From the NCBI RefSeq assembly GCF_009928445.1, contig NZ_JAABNO010000014.1, positions 62,001 through 126,000 on the forward strand: 64,000 bases of DNA, given 5' to 3'. Both the position numbers and the translations under genes were made by a program. Shown piece by piece: positions 55,701 through 63,058 of this stretch (positions are counted from its first letter, which is position 1; the number at the start of each line of letters is the position of its first letter). Source of the stretch: Clostridium sp. C8-1-8 (GTDB lineage: Bacteria > Bacillota > Clostridia > Clostridiales > Clostridiaceae). Under the pieces are notes generated by a model. That model did no database searches and was not told the DNA's origin. It saw only the letters and a program-made list of their open reading frames with translations.

Positions 55701-56173
55701 TTGCTGAAGAAGCAGTGGATAGAAAACAGAGTCAAATTGAGATAAGAGAGCGAGTACTAAAAAATATTGAAGAAAGCAAAACAGCTAGGGAAGCATCAAA
55801 TTATAGTGAGTTTGCAGAGTTTGAAAATAGATTAAAGGGGGTAAGAGAACCTGAAATCGTGTTGCCAAGTAAACCACATACAAATGGAACTGAAGGTCAT
55901 TGGGAAACAATACTTGATGAAGTAGATGTCATGAAAAATAGTGGTGATTATAAAAAGGTATATGTGAACAAAGGTCTTAGCAATGAAATTCCAGGAGCAA
56001 AGCCTAATAGAAGACCAGATGTAATGGGCGTAAGACATGATGGTACAATAGACCAAGTTGAAGTGCCAAGTAAGACAGATGACCCTCTAGCATTAAGGAA
56101 TAGGATGAAAGATAATCAAAGAATAATTGGAGATAGAGCTGGAAGTATCAAAGTAAGACCAATAGATAAATAA
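52775..56173 (+). CDS. RHS/YD-repeat polymorphic toxin, 5'-truncated, with nuclease-like tip
   Basis: 1132 residues beginning directly inside the repeats, with a GTG and no ribosome site. There is no signal peptide, so the N-terminal part seems lost. Dozens of YD repeats (for example YTYDSAGRELTS, YSYDQYNRLVSVKN) fill residues 1-700. The RHS core ends normally: YRYAGYQYDKETKTYYVIAR, FLQEDSYSGDINDPLSLNLY and NDPTGH near 799. The linker has three 11-residue repeats (SEVGNGIK...). The tip (about 1020-1132) has RRPDVMGVRHDGTIDQVEVP followed by SKTD, resembling a PD-(D/E)xK nuclease. Its immunity gene follows. Confidence 0.85.
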   Translation: MKYLNVDGNGNITTYEYTGFGKVKKVAYHGDSTIAAYYVIYQYDTVGRVIRKQDSVGVANIYTYDSAGRELTSTEENVDGTEAIEVATTYDKNGNKRFLTDGNGVVTENVYDELNKLVTSTIYVTDGSGNKVKHTTSYIYDKNNNLLKEIDWLGNEKTYVYDALDRVVEKYDQNNKLIQKLEYYHNGTQSKSYDALQNVTLYYYDKNNRLIKTVDSEGHITLQHYDEVGNIDQKTDGDNNTTYYSYDQYNRLVSVKNAKGEITNYTYDLNGNMLTEVDAQGNITTFEYNVANKLIRKIFHGGRTGSSGSYTYDPSKTESYTYYANSDLRTKVDRNGVTSTYTYDIHGRKTSEAIGSITNSFGYDDNGNQIRITDSTGTTTRTYDELNRVTSKSVPTVGTIVYKYDIISGINGLDSGNFGESETDPKGNVTLKIYDKAGRIKKVIAGDDTTTYNYYDNGSLNSVVYPNGYSEEYTYYKDKLLRTLVNKTANGTVIESYSYTYDNAHNMLSKTDNKGTTSYTYDELNRLKTVTEPSGKVTTYTYTSAGNRNTETVVEGSNTTVKTYTYDALNRLLSIIVSLNTVTVENTAYTYDNNGNQLTSRVDSYVNGLLQSSSVTTNVYDRLNQLIQTTTPDNTTIKNIYNGEGLRVEKQVGNTSTKYLYSSDKVVLELDGNDNLIARNIYGINLLERITDSKKAYYLYNGHADTTKLIAQDGTVLNNYYYDAFGNITDSNENMDNPYRYAGYQYDKETKTYYVIARMYDPSTGRFLQEDSYSGDINDPLSLNLYTYCHNEPNMYNDPTGHTFDWLGNVWNGAKKAVSDTCNAVESAVSEVGNGIKDAVSEVGNGIKNAASEVGNGIKKATSSIAGSFSTGTLASLVGKKISSIGELIKKGDFYTLLYGKDENTAPLMPVSNVKDDYWKANPNGNIGEKLLYVWSKTLYPGLDAISKWEENNSGALNNVSMAMMFIPGGMKSPIVAEEAVDRKQSQIEIRERVLKNIEESKTAREASNYSEFAEFENRLKGVREPEIVLPSKPHTNGTEGHWETILDEVDVMKNSGDYKKVYVNKGLSNEIPGAKPNRRPDVMGVRHDGTIDQVEVPSKTDDPLALRNRMKDNQRIIGDRAGSIKVRPIDK
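55256..55354 (+). repeat. Three 33-bp tandem repeats in the toxin linker
   Basis: Three consecutive in-frame units, each coding SEVGNGIK plus three variable residues. Units 1 and 2 are almost identical; unit 3 has a few changes. The copy number could vary by slippage without shifting the frame. Confidence 0.85.
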
Positions 56174-56184
56174 GGAGATAATTT

Positions 56185-56691
56185 ATGGAGAATGAAACAA
56201 TTTCAATAACATTCAATGGTGAAGTGGATGGAGATAATGCTAAATGGACACAGTGGTACAATGACGCTAAAAAGATTATTAGGTTATTAGGATATGAACC
56301 CACTCATGCAGGAATAGATAGTACAACATTAACATCTGGAAAAGTAATGATGTTAAGAAAAAGTGAAAAGAAAATTATTAATTCTATAGAAAATGGAGAT
56401 AAGATAAAGTATATTTCTATGTTTTCACTTCCAGATGATTATAAGAGTGCTTCTTTTGATTATAATGTGCTTTTAGCAAGAGATGATGGGTATATAACCT
56501 TAATCATGAATAAAAGTGATTTTAATAATATACAAGAAGAAACTATTATAAGCATATTAAGAAAATATATTGCAGTAAAGTCTGGAGAAGTATATGAAAT
56601 GGATAGAACCGAATTTCCATTATTCTATGCAGCTAAGGATAATCCAGCGTCATCGTTTAAAACTTTAAAAATAATTAAAGCAATACACTAG
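56185..56691 (+). CDS. Predicted immunity protein for the RHS nuclease tip
   Basis: 168 residues starting 11 bases after the RHS stop, with AAGGAG upstream. It is an acidic mixed alpha/beta protein (WTQWYNDAKKIIRLLGYEP, YNVLLARDDGYITLIMNKSD). I do not recognise the family. Position directly behind a polymorphic toxin tip is the usual place for the cognate immunity gene, so the assignment comes from context. Confidence 0.65.
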   Translation: MENETISITFNGEVDGDNAKWTQWYNDAKKIIRLLGYEPTHAGIDSTTLTSGKVMMLRKSEKKIINSIENGDKIKYISMFSLPDDYKSASFDYNVLLARDDGYITLIMNKSDFNNIQEETIISILRKYIAVKSGEVYEMDRTEFPLFYAAKDNPASSFKTLKIIKAIH

Positions 56692-56790
56692 ATGCATTAT
56701 TATTGAAAAAGCCGATGCATAAAGAATTAAGATTGAGAAACTATAAAAAATAACGTTAGCATATCTATTAAATGAATGCATAATTGTAAT

Positions 56791-56935
56791 AATGCGGTGA
56801 AAGAAAGATTAAGTGAACTAGCTGAAAAATAAGTAGGCTAGTTCATTGCTTTTTAGAGTGATAAAATAGTGATAGATGTTGAAAACAGTAGTCTCTACCA
56901 CTAAAAGATAATAAGACAAACTCTGCCCCAAGGGG
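56791..56935 (+). repeat. Toxin-cassette boundary element, copy 1
   Basis: Starts AATGCGGTGA-AAGAAAG, contains terminator-like hairpin TGAACTAGC / GCTAGTTCA with a T-run (56814-56853), then GATAAAATAGTGATAGATGT, and ends at TAAGAC-AAACTCTGCCCC with AAGGGGGTG, where the next toxin tip begins. Copies 2 and 3 repeat the same order. Confidence 0.8.
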
Positions 56936-57313
56936 GTGGCTGATGCTAGTGAACTAGCAAAGCCTGGAGAAGATTTATATGTTGGTACGTACAGTAAATC
57001 AAGGTATGCTAATATAAAATCAGGATTAAATGAAACACACACTCCTCATCATGCTGTTCAAGATGCAATAAGCGAAACAACACATGGAAAAGGAACTACA
57101 ATTAATATTAGAAAAGATTTACATGAGTTGACAGGAACGTTTAGAAAAACAAGAGATATAGACCCTACGGACTTAAGAAAGAATCTTGCTGCTGATGTAA
57201 GTGAACTAAGAAATATTTTAAAAGATGCAGGATATGATAGAAACACAATTAATAGACAATTGCAAGAGTTAATTAGACAAAATAAAGCTACAGGCAATTT
57301 CTTGAAAAAATAA
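56915..57313 (+). CDS. Displaced RHS toxin C-terminal tip 2
   Basis: About 132 codons open from just after a TAA, starting DKLCPKGVADASEL, with no convincing start codon or ribosome site. Residues PGEDLYVGTYSKSRYANIKS, LNETHTPHHAVQDAIS and INIRKDLHELTGTFRKTRD suggest a His-rich (HH-type) nuclease or similar tip. It has no RHS core in front, so it is an orphan tip that would be expressed only if recombined behind a core. The immunity gene follows 14 bases later. Confidence 0.7.
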   Translation, partial: DKLCPKGVADASELAKPGEDLYVGTYSKSRYANIKSGLNETHTPHHAVQDAISETTHGKGTTINIRKDLHELTGTFRKTRDIDPTDLRKNLAADVSELRNILKDAGYDRNTINRQLQELIRQNKATGNFLKK

Positions 57314-57327
57314 AGAGGTGATAAAGA

Positions 57328-57840
57328 ATGGATAAAGAAAAGGCATTAAGCTTTTTAAAAGAAAATCAACCTATGCCAAATGATAAAAATTTAAATGAAA
57401 GCCTAATTAGTATGTACGATGAAGTAAGAAGATACTTTTTAGCTAATCCAGATGAAGAGTGTTTACCATTATTTTTAAATTCCTTTGGTGAATATGGTGG
57501 CATGGGAGTATATCAATTGGTTGAAGACGTAATTTTAAAATTTAAACATGATAAAGTTGTGAGTTGTTTACTAGATGCATTGAAAAGCAAATTTAATGGA
57601 GTAAAGTATTGGTGTGCTCAAATCTGTGCACTATTTCCAGATAAAAAATTAATTACTCCACTAGAAAAGTTACTAAATGATTCAAGCCAAGATATTAGAA
57701 TGTCAGTAATAACTTCACTGTCTCAAATACAAGATGAAAAAGTGATTACTATATTGAAAAATCAACTAAGTGTTGAGGAAGATGATGAAGTTAAAGATTT
57801 TTTAATTGATGTAATTGAAGATATAAAAGGGAATATTTAA
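57328..57840 (+). CDS. HEAT-repeat immunity protein
   Basis: 170 residues after AGAGGTGATAA. All-helical with HEAT-like repeats: VYQLVEDVILKFKHDKVVSC, YWCAQICALFPDKKLITPLE, DIRMSVITSLSQIQDEKVIT. HEAT-type proteins are common immunity partners in RHS loci. It sits directly behind tip 2 and has its own ribosome site, so it could be expressed alone. Confidence 0.75.
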   Translation: MDKEKALSFLKENQPMPNDKNLNESLISMYDEVRRYFLANPDEECLPLFLNSFGEYGGMGVYQLVEDVILKFKHDKVVSCLLDALKSKFNGVKYWCAQICALFPDKKLITPLEKLLNDSSQDIRMSVITSLSQIQDEKVITILKNQLSVEEDDEVKDFLIDVIEDIKGNI

Positions 57841-57945
57841 GTCTCGATTCAAAATTAAAAGATAACTGACTTCAAAATTAATATTTTTATAAAAAATACC
57901 ATAAATTAATAAAAGTTATAAAGGTACTCACTGCATAATATTAAT

Positions 57946-58090
57946 AATGCAGTGAGAAACAGACAAAATGAACTAGCTGAAAAATAAGTAGGCTAGTTCA
58001 TTACTTTCTATATTGATAAAATAGTAGCAGACGTTGAAAATACTTGAGGTTACAACTAAAGGATAATAAGACAGGCTCTGCCCCAAGGGG
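57946..58090 (+). repeat. Toxin-cassette boundary element, copy 2
   Basis: Same order as copy 1: AATGCAGTGAGAAA, hairpin TGAACTAGC / GCTAGTTCA, TTGATAAAATAGTAGCAGA, then AATAAGAC-AGGCTCTGCCCC and AAGGGG. It has four G where copy 1 has five. Confidence 0.8.
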
Positions 58091-58375
58091 TAAGTAATCC
58101 TGTTTCTAGAAAGGAAGCTTTGTCAGAAATTAAGAAGGATTTAGGGATAAGTAAATCGCAACAGCCTCTTGAGCAAAAAATGGTTCCTTTATTGGATGAA
58201 AATAAAAATAGAATTCTAGATGCGAATAATAACTTTGTAGAAACACGTGAGTTAACATATTCAGTACAAGGAAATCCTATAGATAAGGTGGTTATACAAG
58301 AAATACTAAGAACGGAGCCGTTCAGGGTATGAAGGACCATTATTACTTTAATTATAGAAATAAAAAATAGGTGGT
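58069..58375 (+). pseudogene. Displaced toxin tip 3, frameshifted and internally deleted
   Basis: Read as DRLCPKG (one G missing) then VSNPVSRKEALSEIKKDLGI, SKSQQPLEQKMVPLLDENK, VETRELTYSVQGNPIDKVVI and Q. The frame then fails: the +1 frame continues NTKNGAVQGMKDHYYFNYRN to a stop. From memory, this toxin family has a His-rich HFNVRP block between those two parts, which is absent. Tip 3 therefore appears inactivated by a G-run frameshift and loss of its catalytic middle. Confidence 0.65.
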
Positions 58376-58381
58376 GAAACT

Positions 58382-58765
58382 ATGTTTGAAGGAATTGATA
58401 ATGCAGTTGTAATTAAGAATATTTTTGGCGACAAAAATGTATTTGAAAAAGCTGAACTAATTAATGTAAATTGGCAAATGATTGATTCTAGAATTGAGTT
58501 ATCAATATTAGTTCATGATGAGCCAAAAAAGGTTCCTAAAAAATGGGGGGGCTTTGAAAGTGTCTATGTAAGGCTAGAGTTTTATGGCTTGAACTATTTA
58601 AGAATAGACGTAAAAGAAGATAAGCCAAGAATCGAGAAGTTTACTATGCAGAGCAATAGCGATAAGTACTGTTGCAAAATATCTATGAGTGATGAGCAGG
58701 AAGTTCAGTGTACGTTTGAAGTGGCTAGTATTCAAAATATTAAACCGTTTGTAGATAAGCAGTAA
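58382..58765 (+). CDS. Immunity protein for tip 3, Imm50-like
   Basis: 127 residues after TAGGTGGTG. Pattern NAVVIKNIFGDKNVFEKAEL, then VNWQMIDSRIELSILV, P-KKWGGFESVYVRLEFYG is like Imm50-type immunity proteins, although this is judged by eye. The gene is intact while its toxin partner is broken, which is common for orphan immunity genes. Confidence 0.6.
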   Translation: MFEGIDNAVVIKNIFGDKNVFEKAELINVNWQMIDSRIELSILVHDEPKKVPKKWGGFESVYVRLEFYGLNYLRIDVKEDKPRIEKFTMQSNSDKYCCKISMSDEQEVQCTFEVASIQNIKPFVDKQ

Positions 58766-58865
58766 ATATTTATCAGTTTAAATCTATGTGGAATTGAGCG
58801 ATATTGTAGAAGTGGCACAGATTTTTGTTGCAACTTCTTTTCTGTCACTGAAATTTTCTATCTAA

Positions 58866-59228
58866 GACCAGGGGGTGTCAGACCCTAAACTTGTAGAAAT
58901 AATTGACCACAAGGGAGGTACATTCAAGATAAATGATTGGAGTGCATATCCAGATGAATATGTTCCGATGCTAGATAAGAATAAAGTATGGACTCTTCTA
59001 GAAGCTGATGAGTACGAACTTGCAAGAAAACAAGCAAATTATGTAAATAGATATCTAAGAAAGTGAGACAGGTATTATAGTGATAATAGGTTGGAAATTC
59101 ATGAAGTTGAACCTGTTAAATTTGGAGGTAGTCCAACAGATGTAGCTAATAAAACAGCAATACAAGGACAGGCACATAGGAAATATGTAACGCCATGTTG
59201 GATAAATAATTATGAATTATTTCGATAA
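58866..59228 (+). pseudogene. Displaced HNH-nuclease toxin tip with one in-frame stop
   Basis: The frame runs DQGVSDPKLVEIIDHKGGTF, INDWSAYPDEYVPMLDKNK, ARKQANYVNRYLRK, then a TGA at 59064-59066. The same frame goes on DRYYSDNRLEIHEVEPVKFG, GSPTDVANKTAIQGQAHRKY and ends at TAA. The IHEVEPVKFGGSPTD with a later H is an HNH-endonuclease signature. A single base change (for example TGG to TGA) would explain the break. The 3' end overlaps the SUKH immunity gene by 17 bases. Confidence 0.8.
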
Positions 59229-59628
59229 AGATATTTTTAATGGCTTTAATTTTCAAGAAGATGAACAAAATACAGAAAGCCAAATATGGAAGGTAGAAGC
59301 GGAATTAGCAATTAAGTTTCCTGAAGAATACAGAAGTTTTTTTAAGCTATACAATGGTGGTAGTGGAGAAATAGGAGAATACTATATTGACTTATGGAGT
59401 ATAGAGGATATTGTAGATTTCTATGAAGAAAACATGGGAGAGGAATCAAAGGACTTAGTTGTATTTGCATCTGATGGATGTGGGATGGCATATGCATTCA
59501 AAAAAGGTAATGCAGAAATTAGATTCATTCCTATGGATTCCTTAGAATATGAGTATTCAAAAATATGTAGTGATAATTTCTATCAATTTATTCAGGACAT
59601 GTATTTAGGTAAGCTAAAAGAATATTAA
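59212..59628 (+). CDS. SUKH (SMI1/KNR4) family immunity protein
   Basis: 138 residues. SUKH motifs are clear: WKVEAELAIKFPEEYRSFFK, LYNGGSGEIGEYYIDLWSIE, VVFASDGCGMAYAFKKGN. SUKH proteins neutralise nuclease toxins, often HNH types, in polymorphic-toxin loci. The gene starts inside the end of the HNH tip, so the pair was once translationally coupled. Confidence 0.88.
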   Translation: MNYFDKDIFNGFNFQEDEQNTESQIWKVEAELAIKFPEEYRSFFKLYNGGSGEIGEYYIDLWSIEDIVDFYEENMGEESKDLVVFASDGCGMAYAFKKGNAEIRFIPMDSLEYEYSKICSDNFYQFIQDMYLGKLKEY

Positions 59629-59770
59629 ACATAAACAGAGTAATTAAAAATATTCTGGAATCCTAAATAATGTAGCAAATGAAGTTATAAGAAGCTGCAT
59701 AAAAGTTTATGTTAAGCTGATTAAGTAAGAATAAATAAAAGTAGTATTGATTTTAGCTGCATAAGATAAA

Positions 59771-59928
59771 TTATGCAGTGAGAAAAGTAAAAAGTGAACT
59801 AGCTGAAAAATAAGTAAGATAGTTCATTGTTTTTTTCAGTGATAAAATAGTGGTAGATGTTTAAAATAGTAGACTCTACCACTAATAAATAATAAGACAG
59901 ACTCTGCCCCAATGGGGTAGGTAACCCT
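59771..59928 (+). repeat. Toxin-cassette boundary element, copy 3
   Basis: TATGCAGTGAGAAAAGTAA, hairpin-like TGAACTAGC / ATAGTTCA (one arm changed) with a T-run, GTGATAAAATAGTGGTAGAT, TAATAAGACAGACTCTGCCC then CAATGGGGTAGGT. Confidence 0.8.
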
Positions 59929-60231
59929 AATTCAAAAGAAATATTTTTAGATACTGCGTATTCTCATGACTTAGCTAGAAAAACATTAATAGATGAACTC
60001 GATTCAACAGGTGCTTTTAAGAATGGTTCAAATTCATACCAAGGAATATTAAAATCAAGTTATGGGTACGAAAAGCAAATAGGAAGACAATCTTTAGATG
60101 GAAAAGTTAGATGGAAAAGTTAGATGGAGATTAGATTTTGATGAGAAAATTGGAGTGCACTATAACATTGAAGACTTTAGCAAAGGAAAAGGAGCAAATG
60201 AAGTGAAAAAGGTGATTCCAATTGATATATA
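59896..60231 (+). pseudogene. Displaced toxin tip 4 broken by a 13-bp tandem duplication
   Basis: The frame DRLCPNGVGNPNSKEIFLD, TAYSHDLARKTLIDELDSTG, SSYGYEKQIGRQSLDGKVRW runs to a TAG at 60120. The 13-bp unit TTAGATGGAAAAG is present twice in a row (about 60094-60119) before TTAGATGGAGATT. Removing one unit joins SLDGKVRW to RLDFDEKIGVHYNIEDFSKG, KGANEVKKVIPIDI and a stop, a normal toxin-tip ending. Slippage could restore it. Confidence 0.8.
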
Positions 60232-60286
60232 AGAACAAGAGTATAATAAAATTATAGATTTATGGAATAAGTAGAGGTAATAAAAT

Positions 60287-60745
60287 ATGAATGAAGAAAC
60301 TAAAAGAAAATATGATGAGTTGAAAGAGAAAAACAGAATAACTTCAATTCAAAAGTCATGGGAAAATAATGTGCTATTACAAGAGTGTGTAGAATCTACA
60401 GGAGGAGAACTTTTAAATTATGATGAAGGTAATAAGATATTAGAAGAGATACAGGAAAAAGTCCCATTTAGATTAGATGGAAGAGTAGATTTTTCTGAAT
60501 TTAAGTCAAAATATAATATCATTGCAATATCTAGTCTTAGTGAATTAATTAAAAATTCTATAGAATTTTATGTAATGTGGGATGAGGTAAATTTACCATG
60601 TTTAAAATCTGAATTAAAAGATATCATTAGATGTATTGATGATGTTACAGCTGTTAGTTTTGACACATGGGTGGTTTCTTCAGATTATGATATAATAATA
60701 GAATTCTATCATGAGGGAGATATAATGTTAGGCATTTTATCTTAA
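60287..60745 (+). CDS. Immunity protein for tip 4
   Basis: 152 residues after AGAGGTAATAA. Lys/Glu-rich helical start, then SIEFYVMWDEVNLPCLKSEL and FDTWVVSSDYDIIIEFYHEG, a pattern I associate loosely with contact-dependent immunity proteins. Family not named with confidence. Its place 55 bases after tip 4 supports the role. Confidence 0.6.
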   Translation: MNEETKRKYDELKEKNRITSIQKSWENNVLLQECVESTGGELLNYDEGNKILEEIQEKVPFRLDGRVDFSEFKSKYNIIAISSLSELIKNSIEFYVMWDEVNLPCLKSELKDIIRCIDDVTAVSFDTWVVSSDYDIIIEFYHEGDIMLGILS

Positions 60746-60848
60746 ATAAGATGCAAAATTATAATATATTTAAATGCATAAAAATTAATATTAATAGAAT
60801 TCAGTTAAGTCAATACAATAATTTAATAAACTAATAGTATAGTCTAAA

Positions 60849-60915
60849 TAATGCAGTGAAAAAGATGAAATGAATCAGCTGAAATTAAGTAAGCTGATTC
60901 ATTGTTCTTTTAGCT
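60849..60915 (+). repeat. Toxin-cassette boundary element, copy 4 (partial)
   Basis: AATGCAGTGAAAAAG followed by hairpin TGAATCAGCT / AGCTGATTCA with a T-run. It keeps the hairpin by paired changes in both arms but lacks the CTCTGCCCC end. Confidence 0.7.
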
Positions 60916-61054
60916 GTTAATATATGCTACAAATACATCATTGAAAAAAACTATATTAAAAAGTGACGATAACACATCAGAAAACAGAGCTTTAGAAGAC
61001 TGTGAATAAGAGTGGCATTGAATTTTAAAAGTGTTGAATAAAGGCTAAAGCTAC
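60916..61054. other. Spacer before the second RHS core remnant
   Basis: About 140 bases with no ORF. The break point with RHS homology is near 61055. Confidence 0.4.
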
Positions 61055-61798
61055 TGATTTTTTAAATAGACTTTTAAGTATAATGGTCAGTTTAAATACA
61101 GTTACTGTTGAAAACACTGTATACACTTATGATAATAATGGCAATCAGTTGACTTCAAAAGTAGATTCTTATGTTAATGGTTTATTGCAGTCATCTAGCG
61201 TAACTACAAATGTGTATGACAGTTTAAATCAATTAATACAAACAACTACTCCAGATAACACAACTATTAAGAATATCTATAATGGAGAAGGTTTAAGAGT
61301 AGAAAAGCAAGTAGGAAATTCTTCTACAAAATATCTTTATTCTTCAGATAAAGTGGTGTTAGAATTAAATGGAAGTGGTAACTTGGTTGTTAGAAAAGTT
61401 TAGGGAATAGACCTGCTTGAAAGAAAATAGATAGCAAAATAGCTTATTATAGCTATAATGGACATGCTGATACAAAAAAGCTTATATCACAGGATTGAAC
61501 AGTTCTTAAAAGGTACTAGTATGATGTCTTTGATAATATTACAGAGTCTAATAAAAAAACGGACAACCCATATAGATATGCAGGTTATCAGTACGATGAG
61601 GAAACAGTCACTTACTATATAATGTGCAGAATGTATGAACCCAATATAGCTAGGTTCTTACAGAAGGATATTTATAGGGGAGATATAAAAGATCCGCTGA
61701 GCTTAAATCCATATACTTATTGTCATAATGAGCCGTTGATGTACAACGACCCTACAGGACATTTTTTTGAAAAGTTAAAGAGTTGGGAAAGCAAATAA
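61055..61798 (+). pseudogene. Second RHS core remnant
   Basis: Nearly identical to the end of the first RHS core (54480-55175 region): TVYTYDNNGNQLTSKVDSYV, SSVTTNVYDSLNQLIQ, YNGEGLRVEKQVGN. It then meets several stops and frame changes, but DNPYRYAGYQYDEETVTYYI, FLQKDIYRGDIKDPLSLNPY and NDPTGH are still readable. No start codon or N-terminus exists, so it is a decayed duplicate. Confidence 0.85.
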
Positions 61799-62066
61799 TA
61801 TCTTATGACCCGAGAAGAGATGATAAATTAGACAAAGAAGGACAGGGTATTAATAAATGGTGGGTGACAGGCTTTAATCCGAATTATGATGATGTTAATG
61901 CCAGCAAGTTGACGCTACTTACGCAGTTAACTTATCTAGAAAGGAAGGTCTGTATGATGCTTATATAAATTCAAAGGAATACAAAGAAAATAAAGACAAA
62001 TGGTCGATAGGAAATAAGAATAAGTATATACTCACTTATAAATTTGAAGGAGAAGATAAAGAGCCT
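61783..62066 (+). pseudogene. Toxin tip attached to the RHS remnant, frameshifted
   Basis: One frame reads GKQIISYDPRRDDKLDKEGQ, GINKWWVTGFNPNYDDVNAS, KLT, then a one-base loss near 61911 shifts to ATYAVNLSRKEGLYDAYINS, KEYKENKDKWSIGNKNKYIL, TYKFEGEDKEP. This second frame runs without a stop straight into the lipoprotein gene, so the true end of the tip was probably deleted. Confidence 0.65.
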
Positions 62067-62648
62067 ATGAAAAAGTTTATAGTTAGTTCTATACTTATAC
62101 TTAGTATATTATTATTAAGTTCATGTTCAGTAGGAAGGTCAAGAACAGAAATGCTTAACAATAGTAGCGATGAGAAAAAAGCAGATACTCGATTAGAGCA
62201 AGTGATTGAAGCTATTAAAAATAATGATAAGGCTGATTTAAAATCTATGTTTTCCAAACAGGCATTGAGTCAAGCAGTTGATTTTGACGGCAGTATGAAT
62301 GACTTGTTTAGTTTTTTTCAAGGTAAAGTTGATTCGTGGAAAAAATCAGATGGTCCCACTGTATTTGAATCAAATAATCATGGACATAGTACTAAAGAAG
62401 TTAATTCATATTATTATGTAACAACCAATAAGCAAAAATACTTCTTTTTATTACGAGATTACCCCAATGACACGAATAACCCAGATAATGTTGGTCTTTA
62501 TATGCTTTTGGTGGTAAAAGCTGAAGATGAAGAAAAAATTTATGATGAAAACCAAAAGATATTGTATGAATGGAAAGAAAAAGTTATCACACGCTGGAAT
62601 TTATATACCGATAAAATAACAAAAGATAGATGCGAAGTAGTTTATTGA
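62067..62648 (+). CDS. DUF5104-like lipoprotein, possible immunity protein
   Basis: 193 residues. Signal peptide MKKFIVSSILILSILLLSSC with lipobox LLSSC gives lipidation at Cys20. The mature part (IEAIKNNDKADLKSMFSKQA, DFDGSMNDLFSFFQGKVDSW) resembles DUF5104 lipoproteins, which often sit beside RHS or other toxin genes. There is no good ribosome site; the upstream frame is open into the broken tip. It could protect against an extracellular or envelope-acting toxin. Confidence 0.7.
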   Translation: MKKFIVSSILILSILLLSSCSVGRSRTEMLNNSSDEKKADTRLEQVIEAIKNNDKADLKSMFSKQALSQAVDFDGSMNDLFSFFQGKVDSWKKSDGPTVFESNNHGHSTKEVNSYYYVTTNKQKYFFLLRDYPNDTNNPDNVGLYMLLVVKAEDEEKIYDENQKILYEWKEKVITRWNLYTDKITKDRCEVVY

Positions 62649-62993
62649 GAGAATTAAAGCTATAGCATTATTCTTTTCTAACTTAACGAATAAAGAAAAA
62701 ATGGTTCTGAAACATTGGATTGATAATACAATAGAAGAGGATTTGGCTAATACGTCTAATAATATATTAGATGCCAATAAAGAGGAGGTGGAGCATGTGG
62801 TAGCAAACAATACGTTTTTGTTAAAAGAAATGAAGGAAGAAGCTAAAAAGAAGGATTACAAGAAGGGCAGAGGGCAAAAGTGATTGAAATAGCAAAGAAT
62901 TTACTAGACGTTCTAGATGAGGAAACTATTGTAGCTAAAACAGGTCTTTCAGTAGAATTAGTAAAAGAACTTAGAAAAGAAAAAGATAGCTAA
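62641..62993 (+). pseudogene. Rpn-family nuclease/transposase remnant (C-terminal)
   Basis: Two overlapping frames: FIERIKAIALFFSNLTNKEK, MVLKHWIDNTIEEDLANTSN and KEMKEEAKKKDYKKGRGQK, then after a one-base shift IEIAKNLLDVLDEETIVAKT, GLSVELVKELRKEKDS. The last part is the typical C-terminal helix-turn-helix tail of Rpn (YhgA-like, PD-(D/E)xK transposase) proteins. The nuclease domain is missing, so this is a fragment left by an insertion or deletion. Confidence 0.75.
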
Positions 62994-63012
62994 AAAATAG
63001 AAATAAGTGATA

Positions 63013-63058
63013 TTAAGGATTAAATTCAGGAGTATGTCTTGGATTTGATCCTTATTTT
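63013..63058 (+). terminator. Hairpin after the Rpn remnant
   Basis: AAGGATTAAAT / ATTTGATCCTT stem with one wobble, then TATTTTAATT. Moderate terminator. Confidence 0.6.

Noticed and set aside
57900..60920. CRISPR array, suggested by regularly spaced repeats
   Set aside because: The repeats are about 145 bases long and 1-2 kb apart with genes between; they are cassette boundary elements and there are no cas genes.
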